A stretch of DNA of 15,047 bases. Source: JBGTIS01 sp041745535 (lineage in GTDB: Bacteria > Bacteroidota > Bacteroidia > Cytophagales > Cyclobacteriaceae). The stretch covers positions 1 through 15,047 of the forward strand of contig JBGTIS010000380.1 of NCBI GenBank assembly GCA_041745535.1. Reading direction: 5' to 3'. Each line of letters starts with the position of its first letter. Position 1 is the first letter of the stretch. Both the position numbers and the translations under genes were made by a program. The notes beneath the pieces were generated by a model, which saw only the letters and a list, made by a program, of their open reading frames with translations, did no database searches and was not told the origin of the DNA. This document shows, in pieces, positions 7,001 through 13,261 of this stretch.

Positions 7001-7095
7001 GGCAAGTCAGTACGACCAGCTCCTGTCGAACTCCCCCAGATCAGGAATGAAGCAAGGGTAGATGGTCGAAGCGGTGCGATACCTGGCTTGCTTTT
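7001..7095 (+). ncRNA. ffs: Small bacterial signal recognition particle (4.5S-type) RNA
   Basis: The RNA component of the signal recognition particle, which binds Ffh and targets membrane and exported proteins co-translationally. The conserved asymmetric-loop core is present: GAACTCCCCCAG at 7028-7039 on one side, and AGCAAGGGTA at 7051-7060 on the other, with an apical loop containing GGAA between them. The closing helix pairs GCAAGTCAG (7002-7010) with CTGGCTTGC (7083-7091), with one G-U pair, and a T-rich tract (7092-7097) follows directly as terminator. The length of about 95 bases fits the small class without an Alu domain. The upstream promoter positions the start correctly. Confidence 0.9.
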
Positions 7096-7203
7096 TTCTT
7101 TTCTCTCTACTTCCCCGATTAATAAATTGGTTCAGTGTAATTACATATAAAGTCTGATGTAAGCTGAAACCATAGGGTTTCCCTTTTGGATTCAGGTTAT
7201 TTT

Positions 7204-7242
7204 CTGTTATTAAAATTAAGAAATCTATAATTTTAATAACAG
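7204..7242. repeat. Perfect 15-base inverted repeat in the his leader region
   Basis: CTGTTATTAAAATTA (7204-7218) and TAATTTTAATAACAG (7228-7242) are exact reverse complements around a 9-base loop. No T-run follows on either strand, so it does not look like an intrinsic terminator. It lies about 37 bases upstream of the -7 box of the his operon, so it could be an operator. Smaller palindromes nearby are TGTAATTACA (7136-7145) and GAAACC-ATAG-GGTTTC (7166-7181). Apart from these and the promoter, 7098-7317 holds no gene I can see. Confidence 0.6.
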
Positions 7243-7278
7243 GCTCTTAATATCGCCCATTTAATCCGTCAATTTTTT

Positions 7279-7286
7279 TACTTTTG
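7279..7286 (+). promoter_or_regulatory. Candidate -7 box of the hisH-hisA-proB operon
   Basis: TACTTTTG matches the Bacteroidota TAnnTTTG box exactly and predicts a start near 7293, giving a leader of about 25 bases before hisH. No good TTTG -33 element is present at the right spacing, so the assignment rests on the -7 box alone. Confidence 0.45.
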
Positions 7287-7317
7287 CCCTAAACCACTAC
7301 ATCATTGATACATTTTT

Positions 7318-7899
7318 ATGGAAGTTTCTGTTATTAAATACAATGCAGGCAACATACAGTCAGTAATTTATGCTTTAGAACGGCTGGGCATTGAACCGGT
7401 ATTAACGGATAATCCGGAGCGAATTACGCAGTCAGATAAAGTAATATTTCCCGGTCAGGGAGAAGCCAGCTCAGCCATGCGATATTTAAAGGCAAAAGGA
7501 TTGGATCAGGTAATCAAAAACCTGAAGCAGCCGGTGCTGGGCATTTGTGTTGGGTTGCAGTTATTGTGTAAATACTCAGAAGAAGGCAATGCCGAATGTC
7601 TGGGTGTATTCGACCTCGCTGTCAAATTATTTCCTCCGAAGTTGAAGGTTCCGCATATGGGTTGGAACAGTTTGGATAACCGGAAAAGCGTGCTGTTTAA
7701 TCATTTACGAGAAAATGCCTGCCTCTATTACGTCCATAGTTATTACGCGGAAATTGGAGCAAGTACTACCGCCACCAACGATTATATTCTTCCATTTAGC
7801 GCCGCACTGGAAAAAGATAACTTTTATGCCATTCAACCCCATCTGGAAAAAAGTGGAAAAGATGGTGAACAAATTCTTAAAAACTTTTTAAGCCTTTAA
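7318..7899 (+). CDS. hisH: Imidazole glycerol phosphate synthase, glutaminase subunit HisH
   Basis: A 193-residue class I glutamine amidotransferase, of normal length. It hydrolyses glutamine and passes ammonia to HisF, which makes imidazole glycerol phosphate and AICAR in histidine biosynthesis. The N-terminus EVSVIKYNAGNIQSV is characteristic. The nucleophile is Cys77 in LGICVGLQLL, and the rest of the triad is His175 and Glu177 in QPHLEKS, with the usual Phe and Pro around the His replaced. The oxyanion-loop motif, normally PGVG, reads PGQG (residues 46-49). VPHMGWNSL at 111-119 is the conserved interface region. It is the first gene of a tight operon: hisA begins 6 bases after its stop codon. 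There is no clear Shine-Dalgarno, as is common in this phylum. HisF is not encoded in the window. Confidence 0.95.
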   Translation: MEVSVIKYNAGNIQSVIYALERLGIEPVLTDNPERITQSDKVIFPGQGEASSAMRYLKAKGLDQVIKNLKQPVLGICVGLQLLCKYSEEGNAECLGVFDLAVKLFPPKLKVPHMGWNSLDNRKSVLFNHLRENACLYYVHSYYAEIGASTTATNDYILPFSAALEKDNFYAIQPHLEKSGKDGEQILKNFLSL

Positions 7900-7904
7900 T
7901 CACA

Positions 7905-8621
7905 ATGGAAATTATACCCGCCATAGATATTATTGATGGTAAATGTGTGCGCCTTACCCAGGGCGACTACAATCAGAAAAAAGAATACAATAGCGATCCG
8001 CTGGAAGTAGCGCACATGTTTGAAAACGCGGGAATCCGCAGGTTACACCTGGTAGACCTGGATGGTGCCCGCCAAAAGAAAATTGTAAACCTGAAGGTAC
8101 TGGAGAAAATTGCCACCAAAACCACCTTGCACATCGATTTTGGAGGGGGAGTTCAGTCTGATCTGGATTTGGAAATGGCGTTTCAGGCAGGGGCAAAACA
8201 GGTTACCGGGGGAAGTGTGGCCGTCAAGAATCCGGAATTATTCGACCAGTGGATAGACCAGTATGGTGCTGAAAAAATTATTCTGGGCGCCGATGTGAAA
8301 AACCAGAAAATCGCTGTACACGGGTGGCAGGAAAGCTCAGCCTGGGATGTTTTCGAGTTTCTTGACCACTGGATTAAAAAAGGTGTCCTCTATGCTATTT
8401 GTACCGATGTGGCCAAAGATGGATTGCTGCAAGGCCCAGCCGAAGATCTTTATCGTTTGATCAGAAAGAAATTTCCTGACCTGCGCTTAATAGCCAGCGG
8501 AGGCGTAAGCCAAATCAATGACGTACAGGTTTTATCTGAATGTGGGGTGTATGGTGTTATTATTGGCAAAGCAATTTATGAAGGAAGTGTGACATTGAAA
8601 GAATTACAATCTTTCCTCTAA
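7905..8621 (+). CDS. hisA: ProFAR isomerase HisA (phosphoribosylformimino-AICAR ribotide isomerase)
   Basis: A 238-residue TIM-barrel enzyme that performs the Amadori rearrangement of ProFAR to PRFAR, the substrate of HisH-HisF. It starts MEIIPAIDIIDGKCVRL, with the catalytic base Asp8. The second catalytic acid is Asp130 in ILGADVK. Phosphate-binding segments are FGGGVQS (79-85) and, later, ASGGVS and IIGKAIYEG; CTDVAKDGLLQGP (166-178) carries the conserved Thr-Asp. DGARQKKIVN near 53-62 is typical. All expected motifs are intact. It lies between hisH (5 bases upstream) and proB (23 bases downstream) on the same strand, so the three are almost certainly co-transcribed. Confidence 0.95.
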   Translation: MEIIPAIDIIDGKCVRLTQGDYNQKKEYNSDPLEVAHMFENAGIRRLHLVDLDGARQKKIVNLKVLEKIATKTTLHIDFGGGVQSDLDLEMAFQAGAKQVTGGSVAVKNPELFDQWIDQYGAEKIILGADVKNQKIAVHGWQESSAWDVFEFLDHWIKKGVLYAICTDVAKDGLLQGPAEDLYRLIRKKFPDLRLIASGGVSQINDVQVLSECGVYGVIIGKAIYEGSVTLKELQSFL

Positions 8622-8644
8622 CCGGAATACAGGTAAAATCAGGT

Positions 8645-9676
8645 ATGGGAAAACCATTATTGGTACTAAAATTAGGAACCGCCAGTTTAACCAACGAACA
8701 GGGAAAATTAAATGAAGTTGCTTTGGTGGAATTGGCGCGACAGATTGCCCAGATTCATCAGCAATACCGGCTTGTTATTGTGTCGTCAGGAGCAGTGGGT
8801 GCCGGTAAAAATTTTCTGAAAAACTATACGGGCAGTGTAGTGGCCCGAAAGGCTGCCGCTTCCATCGGCAACCCCCTGCTGATTAATAAATATACGCAGT
8901 TTTTCTCTCCATATGGCATTACCATTGCCCAAAGTTTGTGCGAACGTCATCACTTTTCTGACCGAAAGAAATTCCTGCAACTCAAAGAAACTTTTACTGA
9001 GCTTTGGGCCAACGACATCATTCCCATAGCCAACGAAAATGATGTAGTCAGTGACCTGGAAATCAGGTTTTCAGACAATGATGAACTGGCAACGCTCATC
9101 GCGGTTGGTTTTGGCGCTTCCCGGTTACTGTTCGGCACCAATGTGCCCGGCGTACTGGATGCGAATAACCAGGTAATCAAAGAAATTGAGAAAATTGATG
9201 AAACTGTACTGGGTCTGGCAAAAAAGAAATCGTCGCTGGGCCTGGGCGGAATGACCTCCAAACTTACTTTTGCCAGTTTGGCTACCAAAATGGGGATTGA
9301 AGTGGTAATATTTAAAGCCAGTGCCTTTAATACTATGCTCGAAGCTTTAGAGGGTAAAACCGGAACCCGTTTCAAGTCACATCCAGCTACGCTTTCGGAG
9401 CGAAAAAAATGGCTGGCCAGTGGCAGCCTGGTCAATGGCAGTTTAACCATTGATCCAGGCGCTTGTCAGGCCTTATTAAACAGAAAAAGTTTATTAATTG
9501 TTGGTGTTACTGAAATAGTTCAGCCCTTTGAAAAAGGAGAAATTTTTGAAATTCTAAACCAGGATCATAATAGCATCGCAGTCGCAAGGGCAAATGTGTC
9601 GTCTACTGATATGCATCACAATAGAAACAAGCAAAATTTCATTGTAGCCCACGCCGATGATATTGTTTTGTTGTAA
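8645..9676 (+). CDS. proB: Glutamate 5-kinase ProB
   Basis: A 343-residue enzyme that phosphorylates L-glutamate with ATP, the first step of proline biosynthesis. The amino-acid-kinase domain spans about 1-240: KLGTASLT with Lys9, VSSGAVGAG (46-54), PIANENDVV (127-135), RFSDNDELATLIA (141-153) and the nucleotide-site GGMTSKL (201-207). A C-terminal PUA-type domain follows (about 262-343, including SLTIDPGACQALL and FEKGEI). It is somewhat shorter than the 367 residues of E. coli ProB. It is the last gene of the hisH-hisA-proB operon; proA, a common partner, is absent, and a strong terminator follows directly. Feedback inhibition by proline is known for the family but not visible here. Confidence 0.93.
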   Translation: MGKPLLVLKLGTASLTNEQGKLNEVALVELARQIAQIHQQYRLVIVSSGAVGAGKNFLKNYTGSVVARKAAASIGNPLLINKYTQFFSPYGITIAQSLCERHHFSDRKKFLQLKETFTELWANDIIPIANENDVVSDLEIRFSDNDELATLIAVGFGASRLLFGTNVPGVLDANNQVIKEIEKIDETVLGLAKKKSSLGLGGMTSKLTFASLATKMGIEVVIFKASAFNTMLEALEGKTGTRFKSHPATLSERKKWLASGSLVNGSLTIDPGACQALLNRKSLLIVGVTEIVQPFEKGEIFEILNQDHNSIAVARANVSSTDMHHNRNKQNFIVAHADDIVLL

Positions 9677-9677
9677 T

Positions 9678-9735
9678 ATTCAATCTTCCTGCTTTCCATC
9701 CAGCGAAAGCAGGAAGATTGAATGCCTATTTTTTT
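9678..9735 (+). terminator. Intrinsic terminator of the his-pro operon
   Basis: An 18-base perfect stem: arms 9678-9695 and 9706-9723 (outer part ATTCAATCTTCC / GGAAGATTGAAT, inner part TGCTTT / AAAGCA) around a 10-base loop. A T7 tract follows at 9729-9735 on the + strand. It begins just after the proB stop codon. The T-tract overlaps the last codons of the convergent cytochrome gene; there is no matching T-run for the - strand. Confidence 0.85.
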
Positions 9736-11159
9736 AGGTTAGAAAATGCCTGTATGGTAGAGTCCTGAATGCCCATATCTACCGCCAGTTCCGGTATAGA
9801 GGACTTTAAATTGTTTACACCAGCATGCGTTACTTTGGTTTGCCAAACATATAATTTTTTCAGACTTTTTAACGGCGTAAGATGTTCCAGGCCTTCATCT
9901 GAGATGTTGGTGCCATATATATTCAGATACTCCAGGTTTTCCAGATCTTTCAGGTTTTGCAGTCCGTCGTTACTGATCTCAGAATTTTCAAGATGCAACC
10001 TGGTTAAACTTTTCAAACTGGCAATTCCTTTCAGCAATTGATCATCAGCGGATGTATTCCCCATATCCAGCCAGGTAATTTGTTTTGAAAGTTTGTCCAA
10101 ATCAGCGATCAGCTGATTTTCATTTTCTTCCGAAATCTGGTTGATTTTAACCTGCAGCCAGTTGTTGTTCTGGGCCAGGGGCATTACAATGGCACCCAGG
10201 TCCTGCAAACTTTTGATGTCCTGTTCATTAGCGGGTTCAATTTCTTCAGCATACAAGGCTTTGTCGGCTTCAGATCCACCGTATAGTTTTTCTAAAACCT
10301 CATTAATTTCATCAGATTTCTCCAGCTGCGCTACCTGTTTATCAGTAGGCGCGCCCTGATCAATCCACCAGGTAATAAGGGCAATTTGCTCTTCTGTTAC
10401 CTGTTTTTTACCGTCAGGAGGCATATGGTCGTCGTCATCTTCGGGCAAATGCATTCTTACCACCATTTCACTTTCCGCTGCGTTACCAGCCTCCAGCGCC
10501 GGACCATTCTCGCCACCCTTCAGCATGGCCTCAAAAGTTTTCATTTCTAATTCCCCTTTTTTCTTCTGGGAATTATGGCACGAATTACACCGGCTTTCCA
10601 GAATCGGGTGGATCAGGTCTTTGTATACAACCGCTTCCTCTATGTTCCCCTGGTATATTTCCAGCGGCTTATCCTTAGGTGGCAATCCGGCAATGGCCCG
10701 CATTGAATTTGGCATATATTGGGTAAGATAATCGGAACCGTGGGTAAGTGAGCCACCGAAATGGCCGGCAGCCATTAGAATAATGATGGTAAGACTGAAT
10801 ATCGAAAAATAGGCTTTGTCAAGGGCGGGCGACGCCTTTTTTTCTTTTTGTAACCAAAGCACATAAGCTACAATAGAAATAACCGCCACGCTAATGCCCA
10901 ACCACTGGTGCAGTGCCAGCAAATCTTCACTATACCCACCCCCCTGAGAAAGTAGATAACCTAAAATGGCGGCCACTATGGTAGTGGCAACACCTAACAG
11001 CAATACAAATCCAACTGCGGGTTGCAGTGATTGGTATTTTTTACTAAATCTTGATAACAGCTCCAGGATAAAGGCAATAACCAGAAATCCAATGGGTAAA
11101 TGAAGAATAAGCGGGTGAAATCTTCCTAAAAAAAGGACAAAATCTGATGGTTGTTCCAC
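9726..11159 (-). CDS. Membrane protein with DUF2231-like helices, a c-type haem domain and leucine-rich repeats
   Basis: A 477-residue protein with three parts. Residues 10-140 hold four hydrophobic helices with conserved-looking His residues (FHPLILHLPIG with His15 and His20, His84, His133), as in DUF2231-type membrane regions. A periplasmic cytochrome c domain follows, with CNSCH at 191-195 as the covalent haem site and MPPDG at 246-250 supplying the likely Met ligand, then ITWWIDQGAP. Residues 355-460 carry about three 24-residue leucine-rich repeats (LTRLHLENSEISNDGLQNL, LEYLNIYGTNISDEGLEHL, LKKLYVWQTKVTHAGV). The haem part resembles the planctomycete/Bacteroidota PSCyt group. It may transfer electrons or sense redox state or a ligand at the outer face of the inner membrane; its partners are unknown. 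It appears monocistronic, with its own -7 box 24 bases upstream. Confidence 0.8.
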   Translation of the reverse strand: MEQPSDFVLFLGRFHPLILHLPIGFLVIAFILELLSRFSKKYQSLQPAVGFVLLLGVATTIVAAILGYLLSQGGGYSEDLLALHQWLGISVAVISIVAYVLWLQKEKKASPALDKAYFSIFSLTIIILMAAGHFGGSLTHGSDYLTQYMPNSMRAIAGLPPKDKPLEIYQGNIEEAVVYKDLIHPILESRCNSCHNSQKKKGELEMKTFEAMLKGGENGPALEAGNAAESEMVVRMHLPEDDDDHMPPDGKKQVTEEQIALITWWIDQGAPTDKQVAQLEKSDEINEVLEKLYGGSEADKALYAEEIEPANEQDIKSLQDLGAIVMPLAQNNNWLQVKINQISEENENQLIADLDKLSKQITWLDMGNTSADDQLLKGIASLKSLTRLHLENSEISNDGLQNLKDLENLEYLNIYGTNISDEGLEHLTPLKSLKKLYVWQTKVTHAGVNNLKSSIPELAVDMGIQDSTIQAFSNLKK

Positions 11160-11182
11160 GGTTTAATAATTTGTTGAAATAA

Positions 11183-11190
11183 CAAATCTA
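11183..11190 (-). promoter_or_regulatory. Candidate -7 box for the cytochrome/LRR gene
   Basis: Read on the - strand this is TAGATTTG, an exact TAnnTTTG match, predicting a start near 11176 and a leader of about 17 bases. A matching -33 TTTG is not evident. Confidence 0.4.
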
Positions 11191-11272
11191 ATGAAAAAAA
11201 AACCATGAAAGTAAAAATTTCAGGCCAATTACAAAATTCAATAAGAATTTGGTAAATTAAAATTAACTCTGA

Positions 11273-11713
11273 TTACATTCCTGCCGCTACCATCGGATTG
11301 CGAACCGCGAACTGCTCGGATGAAACAACCTGAGGTAAAATTTCAAAAAGTTGAAGCTTTTCAGATTTTGAGGATTTTAAATTCAATCTTAATAAAAATG
11401 ATGGAATTTCATGCTCATTGAAGTTTTCGCAAATTTCATCATATCGGTAATAAGGAAAATTAACATATATACCTATTATTTTTTGATACCTATTAAATAT
11501 TTTTACCACCTTTCCAGGATTTGCGACCATTGCTTTAGAGCGGTAGAAAAATAAAAGTCCACCAATCTTTAGGTCATGTGAAACCTGAAATCCAGAAAAT
11601 CCGATAAAAGACTGAACCTCCAGGTTCATAGGCTTATTTTGAATAGTAAACGCGGTAACTTGGCACTTTAGGTCAATGGCTGGTTTGTTCTGAATAAATA
11701 AAAAATTAGTCAT
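11273..11713 (-). CDS. Uncharacterised 146-residue protein
   Basis: I do not recognise this protein. It has no signal peptide and no clear membrane helix. Its N-terminal half is strand-rich and alternating (LKCQVTAFTIQNKP, EVQSFIGFSGFQVSHDLKIG), followed by VVKIFNRYQKIIGIYVNF and a charged stretch (NEHEIPSFLLRLNLKSSKSEK). The compact beta-rich pattern and the GKVVKIxxRYxxIIGIxVNF segment distantly recall PilZ-like domains, but no RxxxR motif is visible, so this is speculation. It is visibly more AT-rich than its neighbours, which could mean transfer or weak constraint. It is transcribed away from a 250-base region with twin repeats and diverges from the small gene at 11964. A 7/8 match to a -7 box (TACCTTTA on the - strand, 11751-11758) precedes it. 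Confidence 0.55.
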   Translation of the reverse strand: MTNFLFIQNKPAIDLKCQVTAFTIQNKPMNLEVQSFIGFSGFQVSHDLKIGGLLFFYRSKAMVANPGKVVKIFNRYQKIIGIYVNFPYYRYDEICENFNEHEIPSFLLRLNLKSSKSEKLQLFEILPQVVSSEQFAVRNPMVAAGM

Positions 11714-11779
11714 TATAATAATTGGAATATTTTATTAAATAATTCTAATGTAAAGGTATTTACATACCGGTCAAAAAAA

Positions 11780-11815
11780 AATAGGGGTTAACCTTCATTT
11801 TAATAGGGGTTAACC
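11780..11815. repeat. Twin AATAGGGGTTAACC direct repeats, operator-like
   Basis: The 14-base word AATAGGGGTTAACC occurs at 11780-11793 and 11802-11815, starting 22 bases apart (about two helical turns). Each copy ends in the perfect palindrome GGTTAACC. They lie in the 250-base gap between two divergent genes (starts at 11713 and 11964), about 65-100 bases from the leftward start. Identical phased sites suggest cooperative binding of a dimeric regulator. Confidence 0.55.
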
Positions 11816-11905
11816 ACTGTATTTCACTCAACTCTCCTTATTTCAATTATGATATATAATTTAAACACTCTATTTTCGGAGGGAATTAACTTAAAACAAG
11901 GTTCG

Positions 11906-11928
11906 ATGCCGGCTGCGGCTGACGGCAT
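11906..11928. other. GC-rich stem in the leader of the small gene
   Basis: ATGCCG (11906-11911) pairs with CGGCAT (11923-11928) around an 11-base loop rich in GC. It stands out in an otherwise AT-rich intergenic region, ending 35 bases before the start codon at 11964. It could be a leader hairpin or chance; there is no T-run after it. Confidence 0.3.
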
Positions 11929-11963
11929 TCCATTGTGGATGATGAATTCAAACCTATGAACAT

Positions 11964-12149
11964 ATGAAACTACTTAAATGGTCGGAACTACCGGAAGGGT
12001 TCAAAAGGCTTCTAAAAAAATCATACGATGAATATAAAGAAATGCTTTATGACCCAACCCTTCATTTTTTAGCAAAAAAAAGAATTCCAACCTGGGAAGA
12101 TTGGCTGAAAAAACATGACATTCTTCTTGATGAGGAAATGCCCTCCTGA
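11964..12149 (+). CDS. Small 61-residue protein, unknown function
   Basis: I do not recognise this protein. It is short, strongly charged and has three Trp (KWSELPEGFKRLLKKSYDEY, then HFLAKKRIPTWEDWLKKHD). It looks mostly helical, with no signal peptide or membrane segment, so probably cytoplasmic. The ATG at 11964 is preferred; the one at 11957 is followed two codons later by a stop. A near -7 box (TATTTTCG, 11871-11878) and a GC-rich stem lie upstream. It is convergent with the PorP/SprF gene, whose stop is 15 bases away. Amphipathic spacing and lack of a long overlapping frame favour a real gene, but size leaves doubt. Confidence 0.5.
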   Translation: MKLLKWSELPEGFKRLLKKSYDEYKEMLYDPTLHFLAKKRIPTWEDWLKKHDILLDEEMPS

Positions 12150-12164
12150 GCTACTTTTCCTATC

Positions 12165-13220
12165 TTATGGTTTAAACAGGTGCTTTGGTGTAAAAGCCGG
12201 ACAAGGTGTATATTTTTCCTTGCGGCTTACATGTTTGGGCGATCTTGCCGTTTCAAACTGAAGAATCAGACCAATTTCATGCGATCCACCCGACGTAGCC
12301 GGAGCCAACTTCGAAACGGTAAGATCATAGCTGTAAGCAAAAGTAAAGTTGCTGGCAGATACGCCAAAAACCACCGCTAATGCGTCATGATTGATATTGT
12401 CAGGCACATCCTGTAAAATAGGAATGCCTTTGTACCAGGCCCCAAACATCAGCATCCGGTAATTGTAATTAAGGCCCAGATCTAACTGGTCGAATCTGCC
12501 CTGATGTTTATAATTGAAGGAAGGATTGATGCTTGATTCAATTCCCTGGTTCATTACGCCCATTTTGATGGGAATTTTTACTCCTGCATGCAAAGAAGCT
12601 TTTATTGGTAAAGTACTTTCCTCACCCATCGCGGAATGATTGGGTTTGTTCAGGTGATGAATAGAAAAACCAGACCAGAATTTTGAATTATATAAAATTA
12701 CACCCGTATTAAAATCGAAATAGGCATGGTTTTCCAAATCATAAATAGTAGGGTCCATGGTTGGGGCACTGGTATTGCCAAAAGCCAACTGGTCGCCAAA
12801 TACCAGCTTGTCAAAGTCCATGCTCTGCCAGGTATATGACACCTGTAATGAAGGAACTACCACCATTTTATTGATCATAGGAATGGCATATGAATAAATA
12901 GCTCCCAGATTTGTTGATCGCAGGTTTGATTCTCCAGCCTTGTCGGTTGTAGCTAAAAATCCAACATTGCTGTATGAATTCTTCAGGTTATAGTCATATG
13001 CAAATGAATAGGTTACAAAAGAATTGGGCAAACTAGCCCACTGATTTCTGTGATTGAGGGCAACCCGGTGGTGTGAAGTTGTACCTGCGAATGCCGGATT
13101 TAAATACAAGGGAGCCGAATAGTATTGTGTAAACTGAGGATCCTGAGCGAATGCCGCTGTTTTTGCCAAACCTATCAGTAAAAGAAAACCAAAAAAAACT
13201 CTATTGTAATTGTTGATCAT
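12165..13220 (-). CDS. PorP/SprF-family type IX secretion-associated outer-membrane protein
   Basis: A 351-residue protein with a signal peptide (residues 1-25, ending AAFAQ), then the family hallmark DPQFTQYYSAPLYLNPAFAG (27-46), where nearly every position is typical. Alternating amphipathic strands follow (SFVTYSFAYDYNLK, VGFLATTDKAGES, YSYAIPMINKMVVVPSLQVS, WSGFSIHHLNKPNHS), as expected of an outer-membrane beta-barrel of about 14 strands. PorP/SprF proteins act with the type IX secretion system and hold secreted type B cargo, such as SprB, at the cell surface. The PKD-repeat gene ends 41 bases upstream on the same strand, the usual adhesin-PorP pairing, so this copy probably serves that cargo and not the core machine. 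The C-terminal 25 residues are basic and unusual for a barrel end. Confidence 0.9.
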   Translation of the reverse strand: MINNYNRVFFGFLLLIGLAKTAAFAQDPQFTQYYSAPLYLNPAFAGTTSHHRVALNHRNQWASLPNSFVTYSFAYDYNLKNSYSNVGFLATTDKAGESNLRSTNLGAIYSYAIPMINKMVVVPSLQVSYTWQSMDFDKLVFGDQLAFGNTSAPTMDPTIYDLENHAYFDFNTGVILYNSKFWSGFSIHHLNKPNHSAMGEESTLPIKASLHAGVKIPIKMGVMNQGIESSINPSFNYKHQGRFDQLDLGLNYNYRMLMFGAWYKGIPILQDVPDNINHDALAVVFGVSASNFTFAYSYDLTVSKLAPATSGGSHEIGLILQFETARSPKHVSRKEKYTPCPAFTPKHLFKP

Positions 13221-13261
13221 ATACTTTCATTTAGAAATGAAAACCTGCCTTCTGCCTGCAT

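Noticed and set aside
7166..7186. Hairpin plus short T-run as a terminator or attenuator in the his leader
   Set aside because: A 6-base stem followed by CCTTTTGG lacks a proper T-tract, and it lies upstream of the likely promoter, so attenuation is unlikely.
8950..9450. 166-codon - strand frame inside proB
   Set aside because: Antisense shadow of ProB catalytic motifs; composition is typical of a reversed frame.
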